Shown here in pieces: positions 7,401 through 14,854 of a DNA stretch of 17,557 nt. Position numbers and translations under genes: made by a program. The notes under the pieces were generated by a model. It worked only from the letters and a program-made list of their open reading frames with translations, ran no database searches and was not told where the DNA came from. Origin of the DNA: JAVBSN01 sp031556525 (GTDB lineage Bacteria > Bacillota > Clostridia > Lachnospirales > Lachnospiraceae); assembly GCA_031556525.1 (NCBI GenBank), contig JAVBSS010000039.1:1-17557 (forward strand), read 5' to 3'. Positions within the stretch are counted from its first letter, which is position 1, and the number at the start of each line of letters is the position of its first letter.

Positions 7401-10358
7401 TTATCCTAACTTTGAAATAATCTTTATTATATTATGAATTGTAATGTCATCATAATTTTCCATAACAGTTTGTGTAAATTCTTTTTCATCTACTATATGA
7501 AGTAATTGTGATATTTTAAGAATCATCGTTATAACTCCCAAAGAGTCACCACCCAAATCGAAAAAATCATCGCTTATCTGTATATTTTTATTTTCTAGTT
7601 TTAAAATATCAGCCCATATATTAATTAAATCTCCCTCCAAACTGTCAATAATTGTTGCACACGTTTCTTTATTGCTTTTAGATAATAAAAAACCTTTCAA
7701 ATACTCAATGTCAACTTTCCCACCACCATTTGTTCTAAATTCATCTACTTGCACAAAATTATTAGGAATCATATATGAAGGTAATCTTTTTCCCAAATAT
7801 TCTCTTAGTTGTTTTATATCTATTATCTTATTTGACGTAAAATACGCAACCATCGTTTTATCGTAAATAACAATGCAGTTAGTTATAACATCAAACTTAT
7901 TAATCTCTGTTTGTATCTCTTCAAGTTCTACACGATATCCACGTATTTTCACTTGACTATCTATACGTCCCAAGTAAATATAGTTTTTATTATCATCTAG
8001 TTTGCATAAATCACCCGTTTTGTACATTCTCTGACCAGCAATATATACAAATTTCTTTTGATTCATTTCTTCACTATTGAAATACCCTTTCGCCAAACAT
8101 TCTCCAGATATATATATTTCTCCTATCCCCCCTTTTTGCACTTCTCTAAAGCTATTATCTAAAAGCATAATAGATGTATTATCTATTGGCTGTCCTATCG
8201 GTACAATATCATTCATCTTTTCTGTTCCAAGTGTATAATATATACATCCTACAGTTGCTTCCGCAGGACCATATTCATTCACAATTTTACATGTTTGCCC
8301 AAATGTTTCTCTTGCTCTTTTTGCTAAACTTACATCAAACTGCTCACCACCTACTATTACAACTTTTTTATTTTCTACTTTAATTTGAAGCTCATTTATA
8401 AGTCTCAAATGTGTAGGCGTGCATTTTAAGTAAGTTACACTATAATCCATTAAAATATCTCTCAATAAAGCATAGCTAGTGTTATCTTTATATAGTTTTA
8501 TACTACCACCACTAATAAGGGGCAAAAATATAGAAGTAATGGTTAGATCTACTGAGATAGATGTAAATAACGGAAAAACACTACTTTCATCCACATTATA
8601 TGCTTTCTTTGCCCAGCACAAATAATTTTTCAAGCTTTTATCTTGTATTTGTATTGCTTTTGGAGTCCCTGTAGTTCCTGTTGTATATATTTGATATAGT
8701 ATATCATCCGAACTATTTTTTTCTATTTCTTGTGCCTCTTTGAATCCAAAGTCTATATCTTCAATATAAAAGACTTTTATGTCTTTTAAGTTTTTAAATT
8801 CATCCATATATTTATTGCTAGTTACAATAAAAGATATCGTATTATTTTCCATCATATTCTTTACTCTATCTGTTGAAATATTGGTATCAACGGATATATA
8901 TATTCCCGCTAATTTTAACGTGGCAACAATGGATATAATAAGTTCAAATTCTCTTTCTAGATACAGTATAACTTTGCTTTGCTTTTTCCAATTATTATTT
9001 TTCAACAAATATACAAGTGAATTTGCTTTTTCATCTAATTCTCTATATGTCATCTTGTTCTGATTGTCAATTAGTGCTATCCCCTGAGGATTATTTTTTA
9101 CACTTTTTAAAAATAAATCTATGACACTATTATCATCATCAATATCTGTTTTTGTCCCAGTAAGCCTAGAGTATTCTGGTTTAACTTCTATCTTGTCTTT
9201 TACTTTTTGTAAAATGGCACTAAAACTTTTCTCATCCAATACATTTTTTGTAGTTACAAAAACTATTTCCGTTGTATTATCGTTTTCGGCCGCAACAAGT
9301 GACATAGGGGCAAGCGGCTGTTGTACCGGCACAGAGTAAAAGCAAGTAGCCTTAAAATCATCAGTAGACATCTTCTCTAGTTCTATTTTCCCTATATGAG
9401 AAATTACGCCACCAACCATATACTTCTTAACTTTTCTTTGCATACCTATCAAACTTTTTATAATAATTTTTCTAACCTTCTTGCATTGTATTGATAAAAG
9501 CGAGAGGCTTTTATTTTCCTGATTTAATTCTTCTTTATTTTTTAACTTAAATAGTAAAGAAGCATTTATTTCTTCCCACGATTCTCCTTTTTTTGTTTTT
9601 AAGAAAACAGGAAATGTAAGATTAGCATTAGAAATAATATCTTTACCATGACTTCTTATATCAACCGGAATCATAAAACGATTTTCTTCACTCTCAAATT
9701 CTTCGGTTAGTACAGATGATATTTTAGCTATTAATCCCGGCACTTTGTTTTTAATGGTAAGTCTTTTCCAGTACACAGAAGTACTATTTGATGTATTTAT
9801 ATCATTATTTAAGATAGAAATATTAAATCCCAACTTATTATTGACCTTAATTTTATCAAGTGTATTCAAAAACTGAATATCATTCATTGAAAAATTAGGT
9901 CTAATTAGCTTTTCGCCCCTATATGCTCTAAATATATTTTCTACCCACAGCAATGCACCCCTACCATCCATTACGGCGTGAAATATTCTAAAAAGAATTC
10001 TTGTCACATCTCCTTTAAATACATATATTTCTGTTGCCGGCTGTTCTTTATAATCCATTTTTTTCTTGAACAAATCTATCTCATTAAAATTATATCCATC
10101 AAACAAACTATCTTCTATATAGTGAACCATAGGTAAACTTGATGCTTGTACCCACTTATTTTTTACTAAAATCGCATATGAGCTAGGACAACATAGAGAA
10201 GCCTTTTTTACCGCCTCTTCAAACCCATCTTTCTCTACATCTCCAATACCTTCAACAATAAATTGTATTGCCAAAGAACAATATAAATCTTGCATATCTG
10301 TATATACTATCTCATTTGGCGATGCTTTTCTTATAATTCTATTTTCTCTAGTATTCAT
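7401..10358 (-). CDS. Single-module nonribosomal peptide synthetase (C-like, A, carrier), predicted asparagine-activating
   Basis: Its 985 residues hold three domains. Residues 1 to about 400 are a condensation/acyltransferase-superfamily domain with FHAVMDG (126-132), where His127 is the probable catalytic base. Residues about 415-885 are an adenylation domain: MTYREL (436-441), YTTGTTGTPKA (558-568), NEYGPAEAT (694-702), YKTGDL (779-784), GRIDSQVKIRGYRVE (797-811) and GGGKVD (878-883). Residues about 905-985 are a carrier domain with LGGDSL and Ser939 as the phosphopantetheine site. Aligning by eye to GrsA gives the pocket residues D604, L605, T608, K645, I668, G670, E695, V703, G704 and K881, close to the classical Asn code DLTKLGEVGK. 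There is no epimerase, thioesterase or reductase domain. The ATG at 10358 has AAGGGTG upstream, 12 bases after the ketosynthase gene, and it is the last gene of the biosynthetic operon. Confidence 0.92.
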   Translation of the reverse strand: MNTRENRIIRKASPNEIVYTDMQDLYCSLAIQFIVEGIGDVEKDGFEEAVKKASLCCPSSYAILVKNKWVQASSLPMVHYIEDSLFDGYNFNEIDLFKKKMDYKEQPATEIYVFKGDVTRILFRIFHAVMDGRGALLWVENIFRAYRGEKLIRPNFSMNDIQFLNTLDKIKVNNKLGFNISILNNDINTSNSTSVYWKRLTIKNKVPGLIAKISSVLTEEFESEENRFMIPVDIRSHGKDIISNANLTFPVFLKTKKGESWEEINASLLFKLKNKEELNQENKSLSLLSIQCKKVRKIIIKSLIGMQRKVKKYMVGGVISHIGKIELEKMSTDDFKATCFYSVPVQQPLAPMSLVAAENDNTTEIVFVTTKNVLDEKSFSAILQKVKDKIEVKPEYSRLTGTKTDIDDDNSVIDLFLKSVKNNPQGIALIDNQNKMTYRELDEKANSLVYLLKNNNWKKQSKVILYLEREFELIISIVATLKLAGIYISVDTNISTDRVKNMMENNTISFIVTSNKYMDEFKNLKDIKVFYIEDIDFGFKEAQEIEKNSSDDILYQIYTTGTTGTPKAIQIQDKSLKNYLCWAKKAYNVDESSVFPLFTSISVDLTITSIFLPLISGGSIKLYKDNTSYALLRDILMDYSVTYLKCTPTHLRLINELQIKVENKKVVIVGGEQFDVSLAKRARETFGQTCKIVNEYGPAEATVGCIYYTLGTEKMNDIVPIGQPIDNTSIMLLDNSFREVQKGGIGEIYISGECLAKGYFNSEEMNQKKFVYIAGQRMYKTGDLCKLDDNKNYIYLGRIDSQVKIRGYRVELEEIQTEINKFDVITNCIVIYDKTMVAYFTSNKIIDIKQLREYLGKRLPSYMIPNNFVQVDEFRTNGGGKVDIEYLKGFLLSKSNKETCATIIDSLEGDLINIWADILKLENKNIQISDDFFDLGGDSLGVITMILKISQLLHIVDEKEFTQTVMENYDDITIHNIIKIISKLG

Positions 10359-10370
10359 ATGTATACACCC

Positions 10371-11300
10371 TTAATATTTCATCACTAACGCATTTATTGA
10401 AAATCCTGCCGCTGTCCCAAGAAGCATAATAGTATCTCCGCGATCTATTCGCCCCTCTTCTAATGCCCTGCATAATGTATATGGAATAGCTGCCGAAACC
10501 ATATTTCCATATTCAGCTACATAATCAATGTATTTTTCTGTAGATATATTCATCTTTCTCATTAATAGCCCCAGCGCCTTACTTGCTTGATGAGGAATAA
10601 TTAAATCTATATTTTCCATTAAAATATTGCTATCTTTCATAAACTTATTTATAAATTTAGGTGCCGTTTTCAATGCAATACCTAACGCTTGTTTACCTTT
10701 CATGTCAAACATATACTCTTCTTTTGTTTCTTCAATATATTTTGAAGGATGAAGCAATGAACCCCCTCCTCGTATTTCTGTGTCATGAAGTCCTTCAGAC
10801 CATGTATTTTGACGGCTAAAAATAATACCACTCTCGCCTTCGGATTTCGTTACTATAAAAGCTACACCTGCTTCACTAAACAACTCATAACTTTCTTTTT
10901 GATTTGGATTCAATGAGCAAGATGCCTCATCACCTGAAAATATAAGAACATTTTTATATCTTCCCGCGTCTATTAAATAAGAAATAGTATCAAGTGCAGC
11001 AATAAAACTAGTACAACTAGTATTAATGTCCATTACTGGTATATCTAATCCTAATGCTACTTGCTCATGCATAACTGCCGCATTACAAGGAAGTCCTTGC
11101 AACGAAGTTGCCATTGCAGCAACAATAAGATCAATATCGCTTATTTTAAGAGATGCACACTCCAGCGCATTATGTATAGCTTTAACTTGTAAGCTTAGTA
11201 TGTTTTCATCTTCGCTAATCCTATATCTAGTTTGATCTCCAAATTTTAATTTTTTACTAGCAAGTGCCTTACCATATCCTATTATCTTTACATTCCTCAT
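10371..11300 (-). CDS. 3-oxoacyl-ACP synthase III (FabH/OleA-like ketosynthase)
   Basis: This thiolase-fold condensing enzyme has 309 residues, slightly short for the family. The Cys-His-Asn triad is readable: Cys96 in NTSCTS, His237 in IIPHQASK and Asn266 in YGNMVSAAIP. The glycine-rich C-terminal LLGTAAGFS motif is also present. Such enzymes condense an acyl thioester with malonyl-ACP (FabH) or a second acyl-CoA (OleA), or transfer an acyl group. The operon setting next to an OleD-like reductase and an NRPS argues against a housekeeping fatty-acid role. The ATG at 11300 follows AGAGGGGT by eight bases. It starts six bases after the adenylate-forming enzyme and stops 12 bases before the NRPS. 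The acyl substrates cannot be read from sequence. Confidence 0.9.
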   Translation of the reverse strand: MRNVKIIGYGKALASKKLKFGDQTRYRISEDENILSLQVKAIHNALECASLKISDIDLIVAAMATSLQGLPCNAAVMHEQVALGLDIPVMDINTSCTSFIAALDTISYLIDAGRYKNVLIFSGDEASCSLNPNQKESYELFSEAGVAFIVTKSEGESGIIFSRQNTWSEGLHDTEIRGGGSLLHPSKYIEETKEEYMFDMKGKQALGIALKTAPKFINKFMKDSNILMENIDLIIPHQASKALGLLMRKMNISTEKYIDYVAEYGNMVSAAIPYTLCRALEEGRIDRGDTIMLLGTAAGFSINALVMKY

Positions 11301-11306
11301 TCGTTT

Positions 11307-12581
11307 TTACCCCTCTTTTTCTACCCTTTTTAGTTTTCTTTTATTATCAAAGCAATATTTTTCAAATGATATAGTTGGAACAATGCATTCTTTATCTTGT
11401 GCTAACTGTTGAAATTGTTTTAAAATTCTTTCTTTTAATACATCATCACAGTTAATATAGACAACTATGCTTTGATCTTCTTTTTGCACTACCCTATACT
11501 CACTCACATTATCAACAAAGAGCATACACCTTCTTATAAAGTCAGGAAATACTATTACATCTTTTCCTTCATTAGAAGTAAACATAAAAATATCATCTTG
11601 TCTTCCCTCTATTTTTTTAAGTATATTAGATTGATTATTGCATTTACATTTTTTATGTTCCATAACCAAAATATCATTAAGCCTATATTTAATAATTGGC
11701 TGTGAGGTTCGAGTAAAATCAGTAATAATTGGTATAAATCTCTTTTCATCTATATATTCTTTATCTATTCTTACTATATCTTCGTTTAGATGTAGTTCTC
11801 CATATTCACAAGTATGTGCTAAAAATCCTTCTGTGCACTGATAAACTTGATGAACAATATCCACTTTAAAAGACTCTTTAATAAATTCTTTATCTGTATC
11901 TTCTAATACTTCTGCAATGGATATTAATTTTCTAACGCTTACTTTCAAATTACCTCGATTTATATATTTCGATAATATCCTAAGCACAGATGGTTGCCCT
12001 ATTAAAATAGTCGGATTATATTCTTGTAGTGTTTTAATATTTTCATTTATATCTTCATATATATCAAAGAATTTCAAATCGATTAGTTTAGAATTAACGG
12101 ACTCATATAAATTGCTATTTGCTCTCATAAAAAATGCTATTCTTTGTTTTTGCTTTAAATCCTTAGGTAGCATTTTTGCTAATATGTATCCTGCCCAGAT
12201 ATTTTTTTCGTGATCGCTTACAAGAAATAATCCTCTATTATTTGACGTTCCTGAAGATAACCCTATTGTAACGTTTTTTAATTTCGAACTAAATTCTCTA
12301 GTTTTTTCAGCTTCAATTGCAAATTCCATAGCTTTTTCTTTATCAATACTAACCGTATTAAACTCATTAAAATTGTCCATCATTATTTTTTTATCTACAG
12401 TTGGAAACTCATCTAGCGACTTATTCTTATAGTCTTCATAAAATCGGGAATTAGTTGTAACAAAGTCCAAATGTTTTTTCATTTTTTTATTTTGATAATT
12501 AATCAACTTTTTTCTCGAGCTAAACTTTACAAAATACCTATATTTTATAAAACAAAAAATCATCTCTAATTTATCAGTCAT
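11307..12581 (-). CDS. Adenylate-forming enzyme of the PaaK / F390-synthetase-like family
   Basis: This is a distant relative of phenylacetate-CoA ligase and coenzyme F390 synthetase, predicted to activate a carboxylic acid as an acyl-adenylate. From the ATG at 12581 it has 424 residues. Visible features are the phosphate loop GLSSGTSNNRG (about 107-117), QCTEGF (248-253), the hinge-like YRLNDIL (299-305), a KCKC pair (311-314) similar to the Cys turn of PaaK, and GRQDDIFMF (about 326-334). A TTG two codons upstream is possible, but AGGGGTGA sits six bases before the ATG. The start overlaps the end of the hydrolase gene by eight bases, so translation is probably coupled. It may prime the pathway by loading a fatty or aryl acid on CoA or a carrier. 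The substrate is unknown. Confidence 0.82.
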   Translation of the reverse strand: MTDKLEMIFCFIKYRYFVKFSSRKKLINYQNKKMKKHLDFVTTNSRFYEDYKNKSLDEFPTVDKKIMMDNFNEFNTVSIDKEKAMEFAIEAEKTREFSSKLKNVTIGLSSGTSNNRGLFLVSDHEKNIWAGYILAKMLPKDLKQKQRIAFFMRANSNLYESVNSKLIDLKFFDIYEDINENIKTLQEYNPTILIGQPSVLRILSKYINRGNLKVSVRKLISIAEVLEDTDKEFIKESFKVDIVHQVYQCTEGFLAHTCEYGELHLNEDIVRIDKEYIDEKRFIPIITDFTRTSQPIIKYRLNDILVMEHKKCKCNNQSNILKKIEGRQDDIFMFTSNEGKDVIVFPDFIRRCMLFVDNVSEYRVVQKEDQSIVVYINCDDVLKERILKQFQQLAQDKECIVPTISFEKYCFDNKRKLKRVEKEG

Positions 12582-13392
12582 TCTCAATCACCCCTTCTGC
12601 TAAGTATTCATGAGAATATAACACCTTAATTTCAGTATGATCTTCTGACATTCTTTTTATGCTTTGAGTTGTCTTTATATACTCTTTCATATCATTTTGA
12701 ATCATTTTAGATAAAAACGTCATGTTTTCAGTGTTTTTCAACATATGTGAATTCCAGCTTGCGTCAGCTACAATAAAACAGTTATATTCTTTTATAAATA
12801 ATCCAATCTGTCCTTTTGCATGCCCAGAAAGTTTTACAGCTAAAATACTATTATCGTTAAAGACATCATATATTTCAGTAAAATACTCAGACAACAAGCT
12901 TTTTTGAATATTACTTAATACATTTATTTTACTATAGTTAGTAGGACGCAAATTTTTAAATACAAGCTCTTTTAGTCTTGGCTTTTCAATTGTTTTTAAT
13001 ACTTCCTCAGAAGTAATAAGTTCATAATCTGAAAATGCAGATATCCCCCCTATATGGTCGGGATGTGCATGAGATAGTACAATATATTTTATATCCGAAA
13101 TACTAATTCCATCTTTTTTTAACTTGTTTTCTATTTCATCATCTTCATTGCAAAATGTTGGATTTAAAAAATTGTACAGTTTAGAAATAAGACCATTTTC
13201 GTATACTTTTCTTGAGTATCCGGCATCAAATAAAACATAACCATATTCTTTATGTTTTATCAAAAAAACATTTGCCGGAAACTCATTTATTTCATTATTG
13301 CTATTTTTAAGAATATTACTCATCTTATTAGTGCAATATCCGCAATTGTACACCTTAATTTCTTCAATTATTTTCGTTCCACCACTTACCAT
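12574..13392 (-). CDS. Metallo-beta-lactamase-fold hydrolase (lactonase/thioesterase-like)
   Basis: This 272-residue protein has a complete dinuclear metal site: His108, His110, Asp112 and His113 in SHAHPDHIGG, His191 in SGHAKGQIG, Asp210 in VADAS and His261 in YSHEYL. The pattern and length resemble the acyl-homoserine-lactone lactonase branch, but family resemblance does not fix the substrate. In this operon it might hydrolyse a thioester or lactone intermediate or release the final product. The ATG at 13392 follows GAGAGGGG by ten bases and overlaps the end of the SDR gene by 29 bases. Its stop overlaps the next gene's start by eight bases. Such overlaps indicate a coupled, purpose-built operon. 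Confidence 0.86.
   Translation of the reverse strand: MVSGGTKIIEEIKVYNCGYCTNKMSNILKNSNNEINEFPANVFLIKHKEYGYVLFDAGYSRKVYENGLISKLYNFLNPTFCNEDDEIENKLKKDGISISDIKYIVLSHAHPDHIGGISAFSDYELITSEEVLKTIEKPRLKELVFKNLRPTNYSKINVLSNIQKSLLSEYFTEIYDVFNDNSILAVKLSGHAKGQIGLFIKEYNCFIVADASWNSHMLKNTENMTFLSKMIQNDMKEYIKTTQSIKRMSEDHTEIKVLYSHEYLAEGVIEND
12588..12596 (-). promoter_or_regulatory. Ribosome binding site deciding the adenylate-forming enzyme start
   Basis: The minus strand reads AAGGGGTGA, with six bases to the ATG at 12581. An in-frame TTG at 12587 would abut this site, so the ATG is preferred. Confidence 0.7.
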
Positions 13393-14353
13393 AGATATCT
13401 ATCCCCTCTCGTATAGTTTTTATTGGTCTATATCCTAAAAGTGTTTTCGCTTTTGTTATATCTAGAGTTTGACTATACGCTAAAGTACAAGCCGTATACT
13501 TTGTAAAAACAGGTTCTTTTGATATATGAAATGCTCTGTATGTATTTTCCAATACACTTGCCACATTATATAATGTTTCAGATTTTAATTTTATGTATTT
13601 TGGGCATTGTCCTATGCTCACTAGAAAAGTTTCTAAAATTTCTTTAAATTTCATAGGCTCATCATTCGTAATATTAAAAACTTGTTTATCTATATCTTCC
13701 TTTATTGACGATAAATATATAGCATATGCCACATTTTCAACATATGTAATATCCACCATGTTTTCTCCGTTGTTTATAATAGGCATACCTGTTTTCGCAT
13801 TTGCTCGTAATATTCTAGGAATAATACTTGTGTCCCCCACACCAAATAGTCCTCTCGGTCTTAAAATTACACTATATAAATCTTTAGCATTTTCTACTTC
13901 TTTTTCTGCCAGTATTTTTGATTTTATATAAAAATTCAGCTCATTATTTTCATTGTATTCATCTTCTTTGACATTGAATCTATCTCTTTTTTCAGAATAG
14001 ACACTAGGGGAAGATATATATATTAGTCTTTCTACATTATGATTTTGACAAGCTTTAATAACATTTTGCGTACCTAACACATTTACATTATAAAAGTCTT
14101 CCCATCTTCCCCATGCATCAGATAATGCACCTGCATGGATTACAATATCCATATTTTCAAAATATTTGTCGACGTCATCCAGATTTTGAAAATCTGCTTT
14201 TATAAAATTGGCTCCGCATTTTTTTAGTTCTTCTCCCTTTTTTTCATTTCTTCCAAGAGCATAGACCTCAAAATTGTTTTCTAAAAATATATCCACCACA
14301 TACTTGCCTAAAAATCCTGTGGCACCCGTTATAAGAATTTTTTTGTTTTCCAT
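13364..14353 (-). CDS. Extended short-chain dehydrogenase, OleD / 3-beta-HSD-like
   Basis: This NAD(P)-dependent reductase/epimerase-superfamily protein has 329 residues. It has the Rossmann motif GATGFLG (10-16), the HAGALSDAWG segment (74-83), NVLGTQNVIKAC (91-102), YISSPSVYS (112-120) and the catalytic YIKSK (Tyr142, Lys146). The SxPSVY context, the AWG segment and overall layout look more like OleD, which reduces 2-alkyl-3-keto acids in olefin biosynthesis, than like sugar epimerases. This is judged by eye. It is the first gene of the five-gene operon. A promoter lies about 65-95 bases upstream; the ribosome site is weak (AAAGAAAG, 13 bases from the ATG). Reduction of the beta-keto product of the neighbouring ketosynthase is inferred. 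Confidence 0.87.
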   Translation of the reverse strand: MENKKILITGATGFLGKYVVDIFLENNFEVYALGRNEKKGEELKKCGANFIKADFQNLDDVDKYFENMDIVIHAGALSDAWGRWEDFYNVNVLGTQNVIKACQNHNVERLIYISSPSVYSEKRDRFNVKEDEYNENNELNFYIKSKILAEKEVENAKDLYSVILRPRGLFGVGDTSIIPRILRANAKTGMPIINNGENMVDITYVENVAYAIYLSSIKEDIDKQVFNITNDEPMKFKEILETFLVSIGQCPKYIKLKSETLYNVASVLENTYRAFHISKEPVFTKYTACTLAYSQTLDITKAKTLLGYRPIKTIREGIDIYGKWWNENN

Positions 14354-14423
14354 TTGATAATATCAACTTTCTTTATATTCTAGTGTAAAAATGTACCATC
14401 TATCTTAATCTACTTTTTACAAA

Positions 14424-14452
14424 ATTATATCACTCTTGCAATTACCTAGCAA
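14424..14452 (-). promoter_or_regulatory. Promoter of the biosynthetic operon
   Basis: The minus strand reads TTGCTA (14452-14447), 17 bases, then TATAAT (14429-14424). The -10 is perfect and the -35 matches four of six positions. Transcription would start near 14417, leaving a leader of about 64 nt before the SDR start. It lies about 25 bases from the regulator's own promoter in the divergent intergenic region. Confidence 0.65.
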
Positions 14453-14477
14453 TGTTTTTAATTTTTTTAAATAACTG

Positions 14478-14506
14478 TTGACAAATAAAGTTGTCAATGA
14501 TATTAT
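14478..14506 (+). promoter_or_regulatory. Promoter of the XRE regulator gene
   Basis: TTGACA (14478-14483), 17 bases, TATTAT (14501-14506) is a near-perfect sigma-A promoter, with the start expected near 14513. The -35 box coincides with the left arm of an inverted repeat and the second repeat covers the start site, as expected for autorepression. Confidence 0.75.
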
Positions 14507-14573
14507 ACATTCATGACAACAATATTTGTCACTTTGCAAAGATACATTGTCACAAAGACAGTTAAATTTGTCA
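14478..14573. promoter_or_regulatory. Operator array of TTGACAA/TTGTCAA inverted repeats
   Basis: Two clear palindromes share half-site and spacing: TTGACAA-6-TTGTCAA (14478-14497) and TGACAA-6-TTGTCA (14514-14531), with centres 35 bases apart. Further TGTC and GACA elements at 14548-14573 form weaker inverted pairs. The first sits over the -35/spacer and the second over the transcription start of the regulator gene, so binding should repress it. The divergent operon promoter begins about 25 bases away and could be affected too. The binding protein is presumed to be the adjacent XRE regulator. Confidence 0.65.
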
Positions 14574-14632
14574 TTGCTCTATTTATAACTTAACAACAGT
14601 AGAAAATACAGTAATGCACATTAAGAATATTG

Positions 14633-14639
14633 AAGGGAG
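14633..14639 (+). promoter_or_regulatory. Ribosome binding site deciding the TTG start of the XRE regulator
   Basis: AAGGGAG lies seven bases before TTG at 14647. The upstream in-frame ATG at 14614 has no comparable site, and its extra 11 codons do not resemble the family. Confidence 0.8.
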
Positions 14640-14646
14640 CGATATT

Positions 14647-14853
14647 TTGGAATTAGAAAACAGATTAAAAGAATATCGAGCAAGACTTAACGTTAATCAA
14701 CAACAATTAGGTCAACTAGTAGGAGCTTCTAGACAAACCATAAGTCTTATTGAACGTGGTGATTATTCACCATCAGTAACGTTAGCTCTTAAAATAGCAA
14801 AGGTATGTAACGCGACAGTAGAAGAAATATTTATATTAATGGAGGATAAATAA
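14647..14853 (+). CDS. Small XRE-family helix-turn-helix regulator
   Basis: This 68-residue DNA-binding protein is essentially one helix-turn-helix domain. After the initiator it reads ELENRLKEYRARLNVNQQQL, then GASRQTISLIERG, the recognition helix region, then SPSVTLALKIAKV and a short acidic tail. This is the standard layout of the small XRE regulators common in Firmicutes. The start is a TTG with AAGGGAG seven bases upstream. The membrane-protein gene begins one base after its stop, with the ribosome site inside its last codons, so the two are translated together. The palindromes over its own promoter imply autorepression. It is transcribed divergently from the NRPS operon, but control of that operon is only inferred. 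Confidence 0.9.
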   Translation: MELENRLKEYRARLNVNQQQLGQLVGASRQTISLIERGDYSPSVTLALKIAKVCNATVEEIFILMEDK

Positions 14854-14854
14854 A

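Noticed and set aside
7401..10358. A colibactin-type N-acyl-Asn prodrug system
   Set aside because: The Asn code and condensation domain recall the idea, but there is no epimerase domain, no ClbP-like peptidase and no exporter in the window.
11307..12581. Calling the adenylate-forming enzyme OleC
   Set aside because: Its motifs and length fit the PaaK/F390-synthetase group better than the larger OleC proteins.
12574..13392. Naming the MBL hydrolase an acyl-homoserine-lactone lactonase
   Set aside because: The metal motifs fit, but many relatives have other substrates and Clostridia do not generally use these signals; the operon suggests a pathway role.
13593..13931. Plus-strand open frame of 112 codons inside the SDR gene
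   Set aside because: It has no ribosome site and lies antisense to a gene with clear conserved motifs; other antisense frames in the window were dismissed for the same reason.
14614..14646. ATG at 14614 as the start of the XRE regulator
   Set aside because: It lacks a ribosome site and adds residues atypical of the family; TTG at 14647 has a good site at the right distance.
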